From: an uncultured Methanobrevibacter sp. | GTDB lineage: Archaea > Methanobacteriota > Methanobacteria > Methanobacteriales > Methanobacteriaceae | Length of the DNA stretch: 18,911 nt | Assembly: GCF_937906425.1 (NCBI RefSeq) | Contig: NZ_CALCYR010000080.1 | Location: 1-18,911, forward strand | Reading direction: 5' to 3' | Shown: positions 7,133 through 14,884 of the stretch, one piece after another | Layout of the letters: each line of letters opens with the position of its first letter | Position numbering within the stretch: the stretch's first letter is position 1 | Translations under genes and position numbers: made by a program | The notes under the pieces: generated by a model | What the model saw: the letters and a program-made list of their open reading frames with translations, nothing else | The model's database searches: none | What the model was told of the DNA's origin: nothing

Positions 7133-7690
7133 TTATTTTTTAACAACTACTTTTCCGCTTTTGGAGATTGCCTTATAGCTATTGTCTCCTGCAAATTTCA
7201 CTGTGTACTTGTAAGTTCCTTTTTTGTTAATTTTTACTTTAATTGTTGCAATACCTTTTGAATTGGTTTTTGCTTGATAAGTCTTTTTATTAACTGTTAA
7301 AGTAATTTTTTTGCTTGAAATAGCTTTTCCGGAAGATTTTAGACTAATCTTGATTGCTTTGGTCTTTTTGACTTTAGCTGTAGCTTTAGGCGCAGTTATT
7401 GTACTTGCTTTTTTTGTTACAGTAATCTTTGCATTATTAATGCTTGCCTTATAATCCTCGTCACCTAAATATGATAGGACAATATAATAGCTTCCAGCAG
7501 TGCTGTATTTAACTTTAAGACTTCCAGTTCCCTTTGAGTCGGTACTTATTTTATTGTTTGCTCCATTTATGATTATGTTTACTCCCTTATTTGCTATAGG
7601 GTCTCCATTGGAATCTGTTAACTTGAACTTTAAGGTTCCGCTGTCTCCAACTTTAAGATTTAGATTGGAAACTTCGATGGTGGAATTCAA
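7133..7690 (-). pseudogene. Ig-like C-terminal half of a frameshifted adhesin
   Basis: The frame holds two Ig-like (bacterial Ig/transthyretin-like) domains of about 90 residues each. The first contains LKFKLTDSNGDPIANKGVN and SYLGDEDYKAS. The second is very lysine-rich, with TVNKKTYQAKTNSKGIATI and VKFAGDNSYKA. Both closely resemble the C-terminal domains of the large adhesin at 14885. There is no signal peptide and no ATG; the only possible start is a TTG (7688-7690) overlapping the previous stop in ATTGA. One extra A in the TTAAAG stretch just upstream would join it in frame to the secreted N-terminal half. It is therefore best read as the displaced C-terminus of one gene spanning 7133-8592. 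Translation from the TTG by coupling is possible, but it would leave the domains in the cytoplasm. Confidence 0.75.
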
Positions 7691-8592
7691 TGCTCTTTAA
7701 TTTTTTCTTTTTCTATTGAAATCTTCTCTACATTGATGTTTGAACTATTTATTGATTCAATGAAGTTATTGATATTATATAAAAAAATATTGCTTATTGT
7801 AATGTTTTCAGTATTGTTTATGATGATTGGATCAAATAGGAAATCCTGAGGGTCATATTCTGAAACATTGCTTTTTGCTCCAATCCATGTGAATGTGAGA
7901 TTTTCAAGTTTAACATTTGCTGCATCTACATAAACACCAAATGGATTATATAATTTTGTTGCAATGTAATAAAAGTCATTTGTAAATGAAAAACCACTTA
8001 TTATGGTTCCTTCAGCTTCTGGGGAAATGTAGAATATTCCGTTAGTGCCAGGGCCAGTTCCATATTTCATTGCATGGGTGTGGTGAGGACAAACTCCTAC
8101 ACTTGTATCTGGGCTTGCAATGATTGTTAATGTTTTGTTTATCATGAAATGGCAGTGTACAAAGTTTCCTTCAAGAACAATTATGTCTCCAGGACTTGCT
8201 TGGTCAATTACAGGTTGTACGGTTGGTTTTTGAACTTGATTAGGATTTTCAGGATCTGGTGATACATACCATGTTTTTGGCCTTGTTGTATTTTCACTGC
8301 AGCAGTCTTCATCTGTGTTTGTTATGTTGTCATCTTCATCACAGCAGTCTTCTGTTGAATTTGTGATTGTTTCTGTATTTTTGATTTCACTTTCATTTTC
8401 ATCAGCACAACAGTTTTCAGAACCTGTGTCTGTATTAGGTTGATTAGAATCATTCACATTGTCGGAAATTATCCCATTATCAATTTCATCGATTGATTCA
8501 TTTATGTCATCCGAATCCACTGCGGAAACACTTCCTATTATTGTGAAAAGTGAAATTAGAATTAATAATGTGATTATAATCTTTTTATTCAT
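7687..8592 (-). CDS. Secreted adhesin-like protein, Cys-pair-rich N-terminal half
   Basis: The start is the ATG at 8590-8592, preceded by GGTGA; a longer TTG start four codons upstream is less likely. 301 residues. It begins with a signal peptide (MNKKIIITLLILISLF, cleavage after VSA near residue 24), then an acidic low-complexity linker (about 25-100) with three Cys-Cys pairs at 61-62, 83-84 and 97-98, each flanked by Asp/Glu. From about 107 (WYVSPDP) a short beta-helix-like region follows, with GDIIVLEGN and repeated N-I/L-T-I strands. It also contains HCH (146-148) and CPHHTH (168-173), which could bind metal. It stops abruptly at KIKEH without the usual C-terminal Ig-like domains, which lie in the next frame. 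The likely location is the cell surface. No specific ligand can be named. Confidence 0.8.
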   Translation of the reverse strand: MNKKIIITLLILISLFTIIGSVSAVDSDDINESIDEIDNGIISDNVNDSNQPNTDTGSENCCADENESEIKNTETITNSTEDCCDEDDNITNTDEDCCSENTTRPKTWYVSPDPENPNQVQKPTVQPVIDQASPGDIIVLEGNFVHCHFMINKTLTIIASPDTSVGVCPHHTHAMKYGTGPGTNGIFYISPEAEGTIISGFSFTNDFYYIATKLYNPFGVYVDAANVKLENLTFTWIGAKSNVSEYDPQDFLFDPIIINNTENITISNIFLYNINNFIESINSSNINVEKISIEKEKIKEH

Positions 8593-8616
8593 TTTCTTCA
8601 CCAATTTAGTTTTTTC

Positions 8617-8654
8617 GTTATATATTTATTAACAATTGTTATATAAATATTTAT
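8617..8654 (-). promoter_or_regulatory. Adhesin promoter: two TATA-like boxes around a palindrome
   Basis: On the minus strand, TATAAATATTTATATAAC (upstream) and AATAAATATATAAC (downstream) flank a perfect 12-base palindrome, TAACAATTGTTA (8630-8641). The upstream box would start transcription near 8621 and keep the GGTGA site in the leader. The downstream box would give an almost leaderless message. A regulator on the palindrome could select between them. The sequence is visible; its function is inferred. Confidence 0.45.
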
Positions 8655-8662
8655 AGAATATG

Positions 8663-8758
8663 AATAATTGTTTTTCAGAATATTTATTTTTCAGAATATT
8701 TATTTTTCAGATTATTTATTTTTCAGAATATTTATTTTTCAGAATATTTATTTTTCAG
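8663..8758. repeat. 16-bp tandem repeat, six exact-period units
   Basis: Six units end in TTTTTCAG at 8678, 8694, 8710, 8726, 8742 and 8758, an exact 16-base period. The common unit is AATATTTATTTTTCAG; the first unit is AATAATTG- and the fourth ATTATTTA-. The array sits between the divergent adhesin and YczE-like genes. Read toward the adhesin, each unit looks like GAAAAATAAATATT, a weak BRE/TATA-like element. Confidence 0.92.
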
Positions 8759-8810
8759 GGGATTTTATTTTTTTGTAGTTATTACTTTCCATTTTTTAAA
8801 AATAGCAAAG

Positions 8811-8820
8811 TTTTAAATAA
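8811..8820 (+). promoter_or_regulatory. TATA-like box for a leaderless YczE-type mRNA
   Basis: TTTTAAATAA is centred about 27 bases upstream of the ATG at 8843, the spacing expected between an archaeal TATA box and the transcription start. No Shine-Dalgarno sequence precedes this ATG. Together these suggest that transcription starts at or near the start codon. Confidence 0.45.
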
Positions 8821-8842
8821 ATTATCCTAGTTATTATAACTT

Positions 8843-9493
8843 ATGAACATATATAAAAGATTGATGATTTATTTGATTGGTCTATTCGTAATGACTGTAG
8901 GGATAGCATTCAGTATTAATTCAAATTTAGGAGTTTCTCCAGTAAGTACAATTCCCTACACCCTAACAGTTGTTTGGGGAATTGAAATAGGCTTGGCTAC
9001 AATCATATTTCACTGTTTCCTGGTTGGATTGCAGATATTGCTTTTAAGAAAGGATTTTGATTTAAGGGACTTGCTGCAGATTCCTGTTGGAATAATTTTC
9101 GGTTATTTTACTTCATTCAGTGTAGGATTGATGAATTTTATTCCTCCAAGCGATTCATTAATGATTTCATTGATTTATATGTTAATAAGTATTGTGCTGA
9201 TTGCATTTGGAATATTTCTATATGTTCCTCCAAAACTCATTAATTTGGCTGGTGAAGGTGCAATGCTTGCAATTTCCACAGTTACAAAGGTGGAATTTTC
9301 CAAGGTAAAGGTGGCTTTTGACGTTACAATGGTGGTCATATCATTCATTACATGCATGTTTATGATTCATTCATTTGGCAGTGTTGGAATAGGCACTGTA
9401 ATTTCAGCTGTTTTGGTAGGCACAGTATTGAAATGCATTATAAAGATTTTTGAATATTTTAAGGATTATAATCCTATTGTAAAAGGATTTTAA
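8843..9493 (+). CDS. YczE/YyaS/YitT-type integral membrane protein
   Basis: 216 residues with about five membrane segments. The N-terminal part (RLMIYLIGLFVMTVGIAFSI) is followed by NSNLGVSPVSTIPYTL, a conserved loop of the YczE-like membrane family. That family covers uncharacterised proteins found in Firmicutes and some archaea, often next to transporters or regulators. It is a plasma membrane protein; no transport substrate or catalytic residue can be inferred. The nearest gene upstream is the divergent adhesin, and the next gene downstream on the same strand (an alpha/beta hydrolase) has its own promoter region and strong ribosome binding site. An inner start at Met8 is possible but less well spaced from the TATA-like box. 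Confidence 0.75.
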   Translation: MNIYKRLMIYLIGLFVMTVGIAFSINSNLGVSPVSTIPYTLTVVWGIEIGLATIIFHCFLVGLQILLLRKDFDLRDLLQIPVGIIFGYFTSFSVGLMNFIPPSDSLMISLIYMLISIVLIAFGIFLYVPPKLINLAGEGAMLAISTVTKVEFSKVKVAFDVTMVVISFITCMFMIHSFGSVGIGTVISAVLVGTVLKCIIKIFEYFKDYNPIVKGF

Positions 9494-9500
9494 TTCTTTT

Positions 9501-9560
9501 TAGTATTTTCACTATTTTTCACTATTTTTTACTATTTTTTACTATTTTTTACTATTTTTT
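9501..9560 (+). terminator. 10-bp ACTATTTTTT tandem repeat acting as terminator
   Basis: Directly after the YczE-like stop, five 10-base units of ACTATTTTT(C/T) run from 9511 to 9560, preceded by a related TAGTATTTTC. Each unit provides a U-run in the transcript, so this is a repeated archaeal terminator. The remaining gap to 9781 is T-rich, with a TATA-like stretch near 9728-9738 for the next gene. Similar GACTATTTTTTCACTATTTT sequence occurs near 613-632. Confidence 0.6.
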
Positions 9561-9781
9561 TATTCTTCTACTCTTTTTTGCTATTTTTAAGTTTTTTCTC
9601 TTTATTATAAATTATTTTTTTGTTCAATTTTTAATTTAAAATTTATAGATTGTTATTATTTTTTTTATTCATTTTGACTTCTGTTTAATTTTTTTTAGAA
9701 AAAAGCATATACTATTAAAATCTATTATTATATATTTTATTTAATATGTTCTTTTAAATATTAATTTCAGGAGTTAAAATC

Positions 9782-10585
9782 ATGAAAAAATTCTTAGATA
9801 TTAATGGCATTCAAATCTGTGTAGATGATACTGAAACTGGCAATGAGGCAATTTTATTATTTCATGGATTAACTGGAAGTAAGGATGGTATGTATCCTTT
9901 AAGAGATATGTTAAAAGATGATTATCGCGTAATTACAGTTGATACAAGGGGTCATGGTGAATCAACACGTCCTAAGGAATATACTCTTGATGATCATGCA
10001 AAAGATGCACACGAAATCATTAAGGCATTAGATTTGGAAAAGGCAAATGTTTTAGGTTATTCTATGGGTTCATATGTTGCTTTAAGAACTGCTGAGTTTG
10101 GATGTGATGATATTGATCACTTGATTTTATTGTGTACCAAACCAAGCGGTGCAACTTCATCTGTTGCAAGACTTTTAAAGGAAGCCAATCTTGACATTAC
10201 TCAAGTAAGTGCTGAAGAAATGATGAGGGTAATTTTAAAGGCCAGTGTAGCTCCACAAACTCTTGAATTGATTCAAAGCGGTGCAATTGATTTGGAAGAG
10301 ATGATGAAAGGTGATGAGTCTCTTCAACTTTCAGAAGAGGAAAAGGCTATAGAGGATGCATCTCTTGCTAATTTTGATAATTCCAAGGATTATGATAAGG
10401 TTAGCTGTAAAACCCTTGTTATTGGTGCGGAATATGATGGAATTAATCCTTCAGAATTAGGTCGTGAAGTGGCTAATGGTATTGAAGGGGCTCAATTTGA
10501 GTTAATTAATGATGCTGGACATATGGTGCTTATGGAAAAGCCAGAAGAATTGATGGGTATTATTAAAAAGTTCTTAAAAGACTAA
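9782..10585 (+). CDS. Alpha/beta hydrolase fold protein
   Basis: 267 residues. LLFHGLTGS (26-34) is the oxyanion segment, VDTRGHGES (53-61) a conserved family turn, and GYSMGS (92-97) the nucleophile elbow with Ser94. The acid is probably Asp219 in GAEYDGINP, and DAGHMVLMEKPEEL carries His247. It resembles 3-oxoadipate-enol-lactonase/bromoperoxidase-type hydrolases, but the substrate is unknown. It is cytoplasmic, with no signal peptide or membrane segment. Codon use is like its neighbours, and Asp/Glu is abundant. It has a strong AGGAG ribosome binding site (9769-9773) and probably its own promoter. It is convergent with the small unknown gene across a perfect hairpin terminator. It is not closely similar to the hydrolase at 2642-3424. 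Confidence 0.87.
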   Translation: MKKFLDINGIQICVDDTETGNEAILLFHGLTGSKDGMYPLRDMLKDDYRVITVDTRGHGESTRPKEYTLDDHAKDAHEIIKALDLEKANVLGYSMGSYVALRTAEFGCDDIDHLILLCTKPSGATSSVARLLKEANLDITQVSAEEMMRVILKASVAPQTLELIQSGAIDLEEMMKGDESLQLSEEEKAIEDASLANFDNSKDYDKVSCKTLVIGAEYDGINPSELGREVANGIEGAQFELINDAGHMVLMEKPEELMGIIKKFLKD

Positions 10586-10686
10586 AACTATTATTTTTAT
10601 TCATTTTTTTATTCTATTTTTTCCTATTTTTCCTATTGTTTTATTTTTTTATCCTATTTTTTATCTTATTTTTTTAAAAAAGAGAT

Positions 10687-10716
10687 TTACTTATTTTTTT
10701 TTAAAAAAATAAGTAA
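10687..10716. terminator. Perfect 14-bp-arm hairpin between convergent genes
   Basis: TTACTTATTTTTTT, a 2-base TT loop, then the exact complement AAAAAAATAAGTAA. The repeat sits between the stops of the convergent hydrolase and small unknown gene and gives a T-run on both strands, so it can serve as a two-way terminator. The rest of the 159-base gap is T-rich. Confidence 0.75.
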
Positions 10717-10744
10717 TTTTATGGATTTATAATTATTTTTCTAA

Positions 10745-11113
10745 TTATAAAGTTAATTTTATTGATAATGTTGAAAAGCCAGCTTCTATTTCAGAACTTA
10801 CTGATAATTGATGGAATTTAGGAAATGACTTTTTAACATGTTCTAATATTCTAAAGTCAATATAAATTTCAGTTACATAGAATTCAAAGCCGTCTGTAAA
10901 GAAATAAGTTGCTTTTCTACATTTAAGCTGGGATCCATAAAAGAAGTCTTCAAGTCTGTTATGTAGATTGTAAGTTTCTTCCTTGCTTAACTTTTTTCCA
11001 TTGATATAATCAATAATGTCGTTTTCCAAGCCTTCCTCTATTGGATAAAGTCTTAATTCATTTTCCATTTCTTCCAATTCTTTAAGTAATTCTTCTTGAT
11101 TTAATTCAACCAT
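10745..11113 (-). CDS. Small hypothetical protein, 122 residues
   Basis: I do not recognise a family. The start is the ATG at 11111-11113, preceded by CAGGGATAAA; the frame stays open 25 codons further upstream, but that extension is AT-rich, hydrophobic and has no ribosome binding site. The first 60 residues are charged and helical (ELLKELEEMENEL, KKLSKEETYNLHNRLEDFF). The second half looks like alternating beta strands (ATYFFTDGFEFYVTEIYIDF) and ends in SIKLTL. There is one cysteine, in LKCRKATY. No signal peptide or membrane segment is present, so it is cytoplasmic. It lies downstream of the DUF853 ATPase on the same strand but 372 bases away, behind a 41-bp tandem repeat, so it is probably transcribed separately. 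Confidence 0.6.
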   Translation of the reverse strand: MVELNQEELLKELEEMENELRLYPIEEGLENDIIDYINGKKLSKEETYNLHNRLEDFFYGSQLKCRKATYFFTDGFEFYVTEIYIDFRILEHVKKSFPKFHQLSVSSEIEAGFSTLSIKLTL

Positions 11114-11286
11114 TTTATCCCTGTAATAATTAATAATAAATAAATTTAAAAAATAAAGTTTTAGATTTAATTTAAAATTGAAATTCAATTTTAAATGTTT
11201 AAAAGAATTTTAATTTATGTTTAGAAATTCAATTTTAAAAGTTAAAAAAAATTTAGAGAAAAAATAATTAATATTTTTCTCTATTT

Positions 11287-11450
11287 GTATAATTTACTAT
11301 TTTAGAATTTGATTAGTCATTTAAATGTATAATTTGCTTATTTTTGAATTTGATTCGTCATTTAAATGTATAATTTGCTTATTTTTGAATTTGATTAGTC
11401 ATTTAAATGTATAATTTACTATTTTTGAATTTGATTAGTCATTTAAACAA
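11287..11450. repeat. 41-bp tandem repeat, about four copies
   Basis: Units beginning GTATAATTT start at 11287, 11327, 11368 and 11409, spaced 40, 41 and 41 bases. Each runs through GAATTTGATTAGTCATTTAAA, with small changes such as an ATTCG variant in the second copy. The last unit ends as the flank diverges. The array fills the gap between the ATPase stop and the start of the small unknown gene, both on the minus strand, so it may hold several copies of a promoter-like TTTAAAT. No gene is seen in it. Confidence 0.88.
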
Positions 11451-11485
11451 ATTTGAATTATCTATTTGAAAAAATATTTCTAATT

Positions 11486-13090
11486 TTATTTCATTTGTCC
11501 AAATAGACCTCTCATAATTCCTTTAGTTACTTCCCTTGCAGCTGTGTTTGCAACGGTTGTAGCAACCTTTTCCAAGTCACTGTTTTTGTATTTGGACTTT
11601 TTGCCTGTACTTTGCCCGGCCATTCCACCTAAAGCAATTCCAATAACGTCATCTATTCCAAAGCCTCCTCCTTGTTGAGTATTTGCTTGTTTTGGGGCTT
11701 GTTTTTTAGCCTGTGGAGCACTTTGTGGTTCTTGAACTTGTTTTGGAACTTCTCTAATTGGAGCCTCTTGAGGAATTTCAGTTTCAATGTTTGGATTGTT
11801 GTCAATCTTGTTCAATAGGATTTCATACGCAGATTCCCTGTCTACAGCATTAAGGTATTTATCCTTTAGGGAAGAGATATTTATGATTTCGCTGCGGTAT
11901 GAGTCTTCAATAGCTCCAATAAAACTTTGAGGAGGTAAAATGTCTACTTTTTCCACAATTCCAGGAACACCGTTCTCATCAAGAACAGAAACCAATGCTT
12001 CACCAATTCCTAAATTGGAAATGACTTCCTCAGTTTTAAATTCAGGGTTTGGTCTAAAGGTTTCTGCAGCAACCTTAACTGCCTTTTGGTCTTTAGGTGT
12101 AAAAGCGCGTAAGGCATGTTGGATTCTATTACCTAGTTGTGCTAAAATGTCATCAGGTATGTCTGAAGGGCTTTGTGAAATGAAATATAATCCAACTCCT
12201 TTTGAACGAATCAATCTGACGATTTGCTCAACCTTTTTCTGGAATGCAGGATTCATGTCATCAAACAATAAGTGAGCCTCATCAAAGAAGAATACGAACT
12301 TAGGCTTGTCCATATCACCTACTTCAGGTAAGTTTTCATATAAGCTTGATAACATCCATAAAAGGAATGTTGAGTATAATTCAGGGGCCAATGATAGTTT
12401 TGTTGAGTCCAATATGTTTATGACTCCCTTGCCTTCATCATCACAGTTCATGAAATCGATTAATTCCAAAGCAGGTTCTCCAAAGAACATATTTCCACCT
12501 TGTTCTTCAAGGGTGAGCAATGATCTAAGTAAGGTGGTAGCTGATTTTTTAGCTATTGCACCATATTTGGATTCATACTGTTCAGCATTCTCACTTACGT
12601 GATTGATCATTGATTTTAAGTCTTTAATATCAATTAAAAGCAATGATTCCTCGTCAGCTACACGGAATACAATGTTCAATACTCCTTCCTGTGCTTCTGT
12701 AAGGTTTAATATTTTTGAAAGTAACTGGGGCCCCATTTCAGAAATTGTAACTCTTATAGGCAAACCCTTTTCGCCATATAAATCCCATAATTCAACAGGA
12801 TAGGATTTGAATTTAAATCCTTTTTCAGCTAAATTGTATTTTTCAACACGTTCTGTGGTTTTAGAACTTGGTTCGCCTAATTTAGAAATTCCTGAAACGT
12901 CTCCTTTCATATCTGCCAAAAATACTGGAACGCCCATGTCACTGAATGATTCCGCCAAGATCTTTAGGGTAATTGTTTTACCGGTTCCTGTTGCTCCAGC
13001 TATCAATCCATGACGATTTGCAAGTTTGGACAATAAGTATATTTCTTTTTCTTCATTAGCTCCAACTAAAATATTGTTATTAGCATACAT
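11486..13090 (-). CDS. HerA/YjgR-like (DUF853) P-loop ATPase
   Basis: 534 residues. The Walker A motif is GATGTGKT (32-39), the Walker B FVFFFDEAH (265-273), and ISQSPSDIP fits the sensor/arginine-finger region of the HerA-FtsK ATPase superfamily. The N-terminal LVGANEEKEIYLLSKLANRHGLIAG is typical of DUF853 proteins such as E. coli YjgR. Residues 435-480 are a Pro/Gln/Lys linker rich in APKQA, followed by GGGFGIDDVIGIALGGMAG and a helical, lysine-rich tail. Superfamily members form ring motors that move DNA or remodel complexes, but DUF853 has no settled role. HerA partners for end resection (NurA, Mre11, Rad50) are not adjacent. The start has AGGTG at a good distance. It is divergent from marker protein 7. 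Confidence 0.85.
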   Translation of the reverse strand: MYANNNILVGANEEKEIYLLSKLANRHGLIAGATGTGKTITLKILAESFSDMGVPVFLADMKGDVSGISKLGEPSSKTTERVEKYNLAEKGFKFKSYPVELWDLYGEKGLPIRVTISEMGPQLLSKILNLTEAQEGVLNIVFRVADEESLLLIDIKDLKSMINHVSENAEQYESKYGAIAKKSATTLLRSLLTLEEQGGNMFFGEPALELIDFMNCDDEGKGVINILDSTKLSLAPELYSTFLLWMLSSLYENLPEVGDMDKPKFVFFFDEAHLLFDDMNPAFQKKVEQIVRLIRSKGVGLYFISQSPSDIPDDILAQLGNRIQHALRAFTPKDQKAVKVAAETFRPNPEFKTEEVISNLGIGEALVSVLDENGVPGIVEKVDILPPQSFIGAIEDSYRSEIINISSLKDKYLNAVDRESAYEILLNKIDNNPNIETEIPQEAPIREVPKQVQEPQSAPQAKKQAPKQANTQQGGGFGIDDVIGIALGGMAGQSTGKKSKYKNSDLEKVATTVANTAAREVTKGIMRGLFGQMK

Positions 13091-13240
13091 AAATACACCT
13101 TTGGTTTTTTAAATTTAAACAAATTTAAGAATTTATCAGTTATATGGTATTATATTTTTAATTATATAAAAAGTATATTTAAATGAATTTCATTTTTTAT
13201 TAAAAATTATATTTGAAATTAATAAAAAATTTAAATTTTA

Positions 13241-13383
13241 ATGAAAATTAAGAATTGAAATAAAATATTATTAAGATTTGTTTTGTTTTTTTATGAAAAT
13301 TAAGAAATGAAATAAAATATAATAAATTATATAATAGAACAAATGATATATATTAATTAAGATATCTAATTTGATATCAAATT
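13241..13383. promoter_or_regulatory. Divergent gap: 28-bp direct repeat and 16-bp palindrome
   Basis: The 472-base gap between the ATPase and marker protein 7 genes is nearly all A/T. It holds a near-perfect direct repeat beginning ATGAAAATTAAGAA (13241-13268 and 13293-13320, one mismatch) and a perfect palindrome AATTTGATATCAAATT (13368-13383), next to a second GATATC at 13361-13366. The palindrome could be an operator, though the distance to both genes (about 180 and 280 bases) is long. No gene is seen. Confidence 0.5.
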
Positions 13384-13562
13384 TAGAATTAAATTTACTA
13401 TTATAAATTTAAATTTTAAAATTAGAAAAATTATTAAATTTTTGAAATTTTTAATTTTAGCTTTTTAAACTTATTAAATTTTTAAAATTATAAAAATTTT
13501 CAAAATGAAAATTAACTCATTTGCATTGTTTAGATTATTAAAATTTTTATTCAGGTGATGAA

Positions 13563-14480
13563 ATGTATGAAACTTTAACATACACTGGCGGTATTCACAA
13601 AAGTGAAGAGATGAAGGAACTTATAGAGGATTTAGGTGGATTTGTACTCCAATCAAACATTTTACAAATGGAACTTGTATTGAACATGGCAGTTCCTATG
13701 GGAGATGTTGAAATTATTGAAGCTAAGGCTAAGGAACTTTTAGGGGAAATCTCTATTGCTCCTATGGCAGGTTCTGAAATAGCCATTGTTTCTCCAACTC
13801 TTGCAAGACATCATCTTCCTCACGCTGCTTGCGATATTTCCGAATATCTTAGACGTTATGGTGCCAAGGATAATATGGTTGGTTTGGCACGTGGACACGG
13901 TAAAGGTACTGCAGGAATCAGTGAAGAGGAAAAAGCCTTAATTGAAGAGCATGACATAGCTATTTTTGCTCTTGGAAGTTTTAAACAATGTATTATTGAA
14001 AAACATTATCTTTATGATGATATTGATATACCTGTAATTGTAACAGGCGCACCTGAAATTGATTTAGAGGACTTGCCTGGTGTTGACGCTTATGTTCCAG
14101 GCCTTGGCAGAATCCCTCGCAGATTAAAAAGAGGGGAAAACATAAGGGCTTTAAAACATTTGGTTCAGACTGTTGAAGACCTTTTGGAAAAACGTAAAAA
14201 GGAAATAGCACAAGATCCTCCGATTGCACCTTCAATTATGGTTAAAACCGAGATTGAAAATCAGGTTCCTGCAATTAAGGAAGTATTTCACCCAACTCCT
14301 GTTACAAGTCAATTGGCAGGATTAAGAGTAAAATTGGATTATGACAAGTATCATGAAGATATTGAAAATGTCATTATCGGTGATAAAAAACTAAAGGACA
14401 TTGCTGAGATTAGTAAATCACGTTTCTATGATTATATCCGTGTAGAACTTTTAACTGAAAGTTCATTGGTTGAGTTATAA
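13563..14480 (+). CDS. mmp7: Methanogenesis marker protein 7
   Basis: 305 residues, the family's usual length, recognised from a run of conserved segments: EDLGGFVLQ near the N-terminus, [73 protein letters not shown] and [12 protein letters not shown]. Marker protein 7 is found in organisms that make methyl-coenzyme M reductase. As I recall, it has been reported in the complex that activates that enzyme, together with McrC, component A2 and other marker proteins. No mcr or other marker gene is adjacent here. The start has a clear AGGTGA site (13553-13558). The C-terminus after KDIAEIS is charged. The insertion-sequence remnant lies just downstream. Confidence 0.93.
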   Translation: MYETLTYTGGIHKSEEMKELIEDLGGFVLQSNILQMELVLNMAVPMGDVEIIEAKAKELLGEISIAPMAGSEIAIVSPTLARHHLPHAACDISEYLRRYGAKDNMVGLARGHGKGTAGISEEEKALIEEHDIAIFALGSFKQCIIEKHYLYDDIDIPVIVTGAPEIDLEDLPGVDAYVPGLGRIPRRLKRGENIRALKHLVQTVEDLLEKRKKEIAQDPPIAPSIMVKTEIENQVPAIKEVFHPTPVTSQLAGLRVKLDYDKYHEDIENVIIGDKKLKDIAEISKSRFYDYIRVELLTESSLVEL

Positions 14481-14523
14481 TCTTATTTTCTTTATTTTTC
14501 AATTCTGAATATTTTAATATTTT

Positions 14524-14750
14524 TTTGGTCTTGTAGAAACCCCCATTTTACACTTGAAATTACAATTCGATGCAAAAAATTGAAACAACAGCGAATAAGT
14601 ATCTGGCGTGATTAAACGTAAATTTGACTGAACAAATCACAACAGGAGTTTAATCATGTCCATTAAAGAAACCAAACTCAAAGGATTGATTTGCAACATT
14701 TACCGATCAATCTAAATTTCATAAAAACGGAGGGTTTCTACAAAGCCAAA
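14524..14750 (+). mobile_element. Internally deleted insertion sequence (MITE-like)
   Basis: A 227-base segment has inverted ends. The left end reads TTTGGTCTTGTAGAAACCCC (from 14524) and the right end, read inward, TTTGGCTTTGTAGAAACCCT (from 14750), with imperfect matching continuing toward GAAATT. It is richer in GC than the flanks. Inside, a transposase-like start with a strong ribosome binding site stops after 19 codons. This fits a non-autonomous derivative moved by a full-length relative elsewhere. I cannot name the IS family, and the A/T-only flanks hide any target-site duplication. Confidence 0.7.
14656..14715 (+). pseudogene. N-terminal stub of a transposase
   Basis: AGGAG (14644-14648) stands 7 bases before an ATG opening a 19-codon frame, MSIKETKLKGLICNIYRSI, ending in TAA within 30 bases of the right inverted repeat. 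The well-formed start but missing body suggests that the transposase interior was deleted. Identification as a transposase comes from its position inside the inverted repeats, not from a domain. Confidence 0.45.
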
Positions 14751-14836
14751 TTAAAATTAAAATTAAAATTAAAAAATTAATTAAAAATTAAAAAATTAAT
14801 TAAAAATTAAAAAATTAATTAAAAATTAAAATTAAA
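14748..14836. repeat. A/T-only 19-bp tandem repeat
   Basis: 89 bases contain no G or C. TTAATTAAAAATTAAAAAA repeats with a 19-base period from 14777, 14796 and 14815, preceded by ATTAAA runs. The array abuts the right end of the insertion-sequence remnant and lies in the gap between the convergent marker protein 7 and large adhesin genes. It also gives U-rich termination signals for both strands. Confidence 0.85.
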
Positions 14837-14884
14837 ACCAATACAACCCTAATTAAATATCCGACTCAGAAATATTCAATTAAC

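Noticed and set aside
7710..7725. Programmed -1 frameshift at the A-rich run before the adhesin stop
   Set aside because: A -1 slip there reads straight into an in-frame TAA, so it cannot join the two halves.
11114..11188. 25-codon upstream extension of the small unknown gene
   Set aside because: It is A/T-driven and hydrophobic, with no ribosome binding site, whereas the inner ATG at 11113 has AGGG at a good distance.
11940..13013. Four plus-strand open frames opposite the DUF853 ATPase
   Set aside because: They are antisense shadows of a gene with Walker A and B motifs. They have no ribosome binding sites and no recognisable domains.
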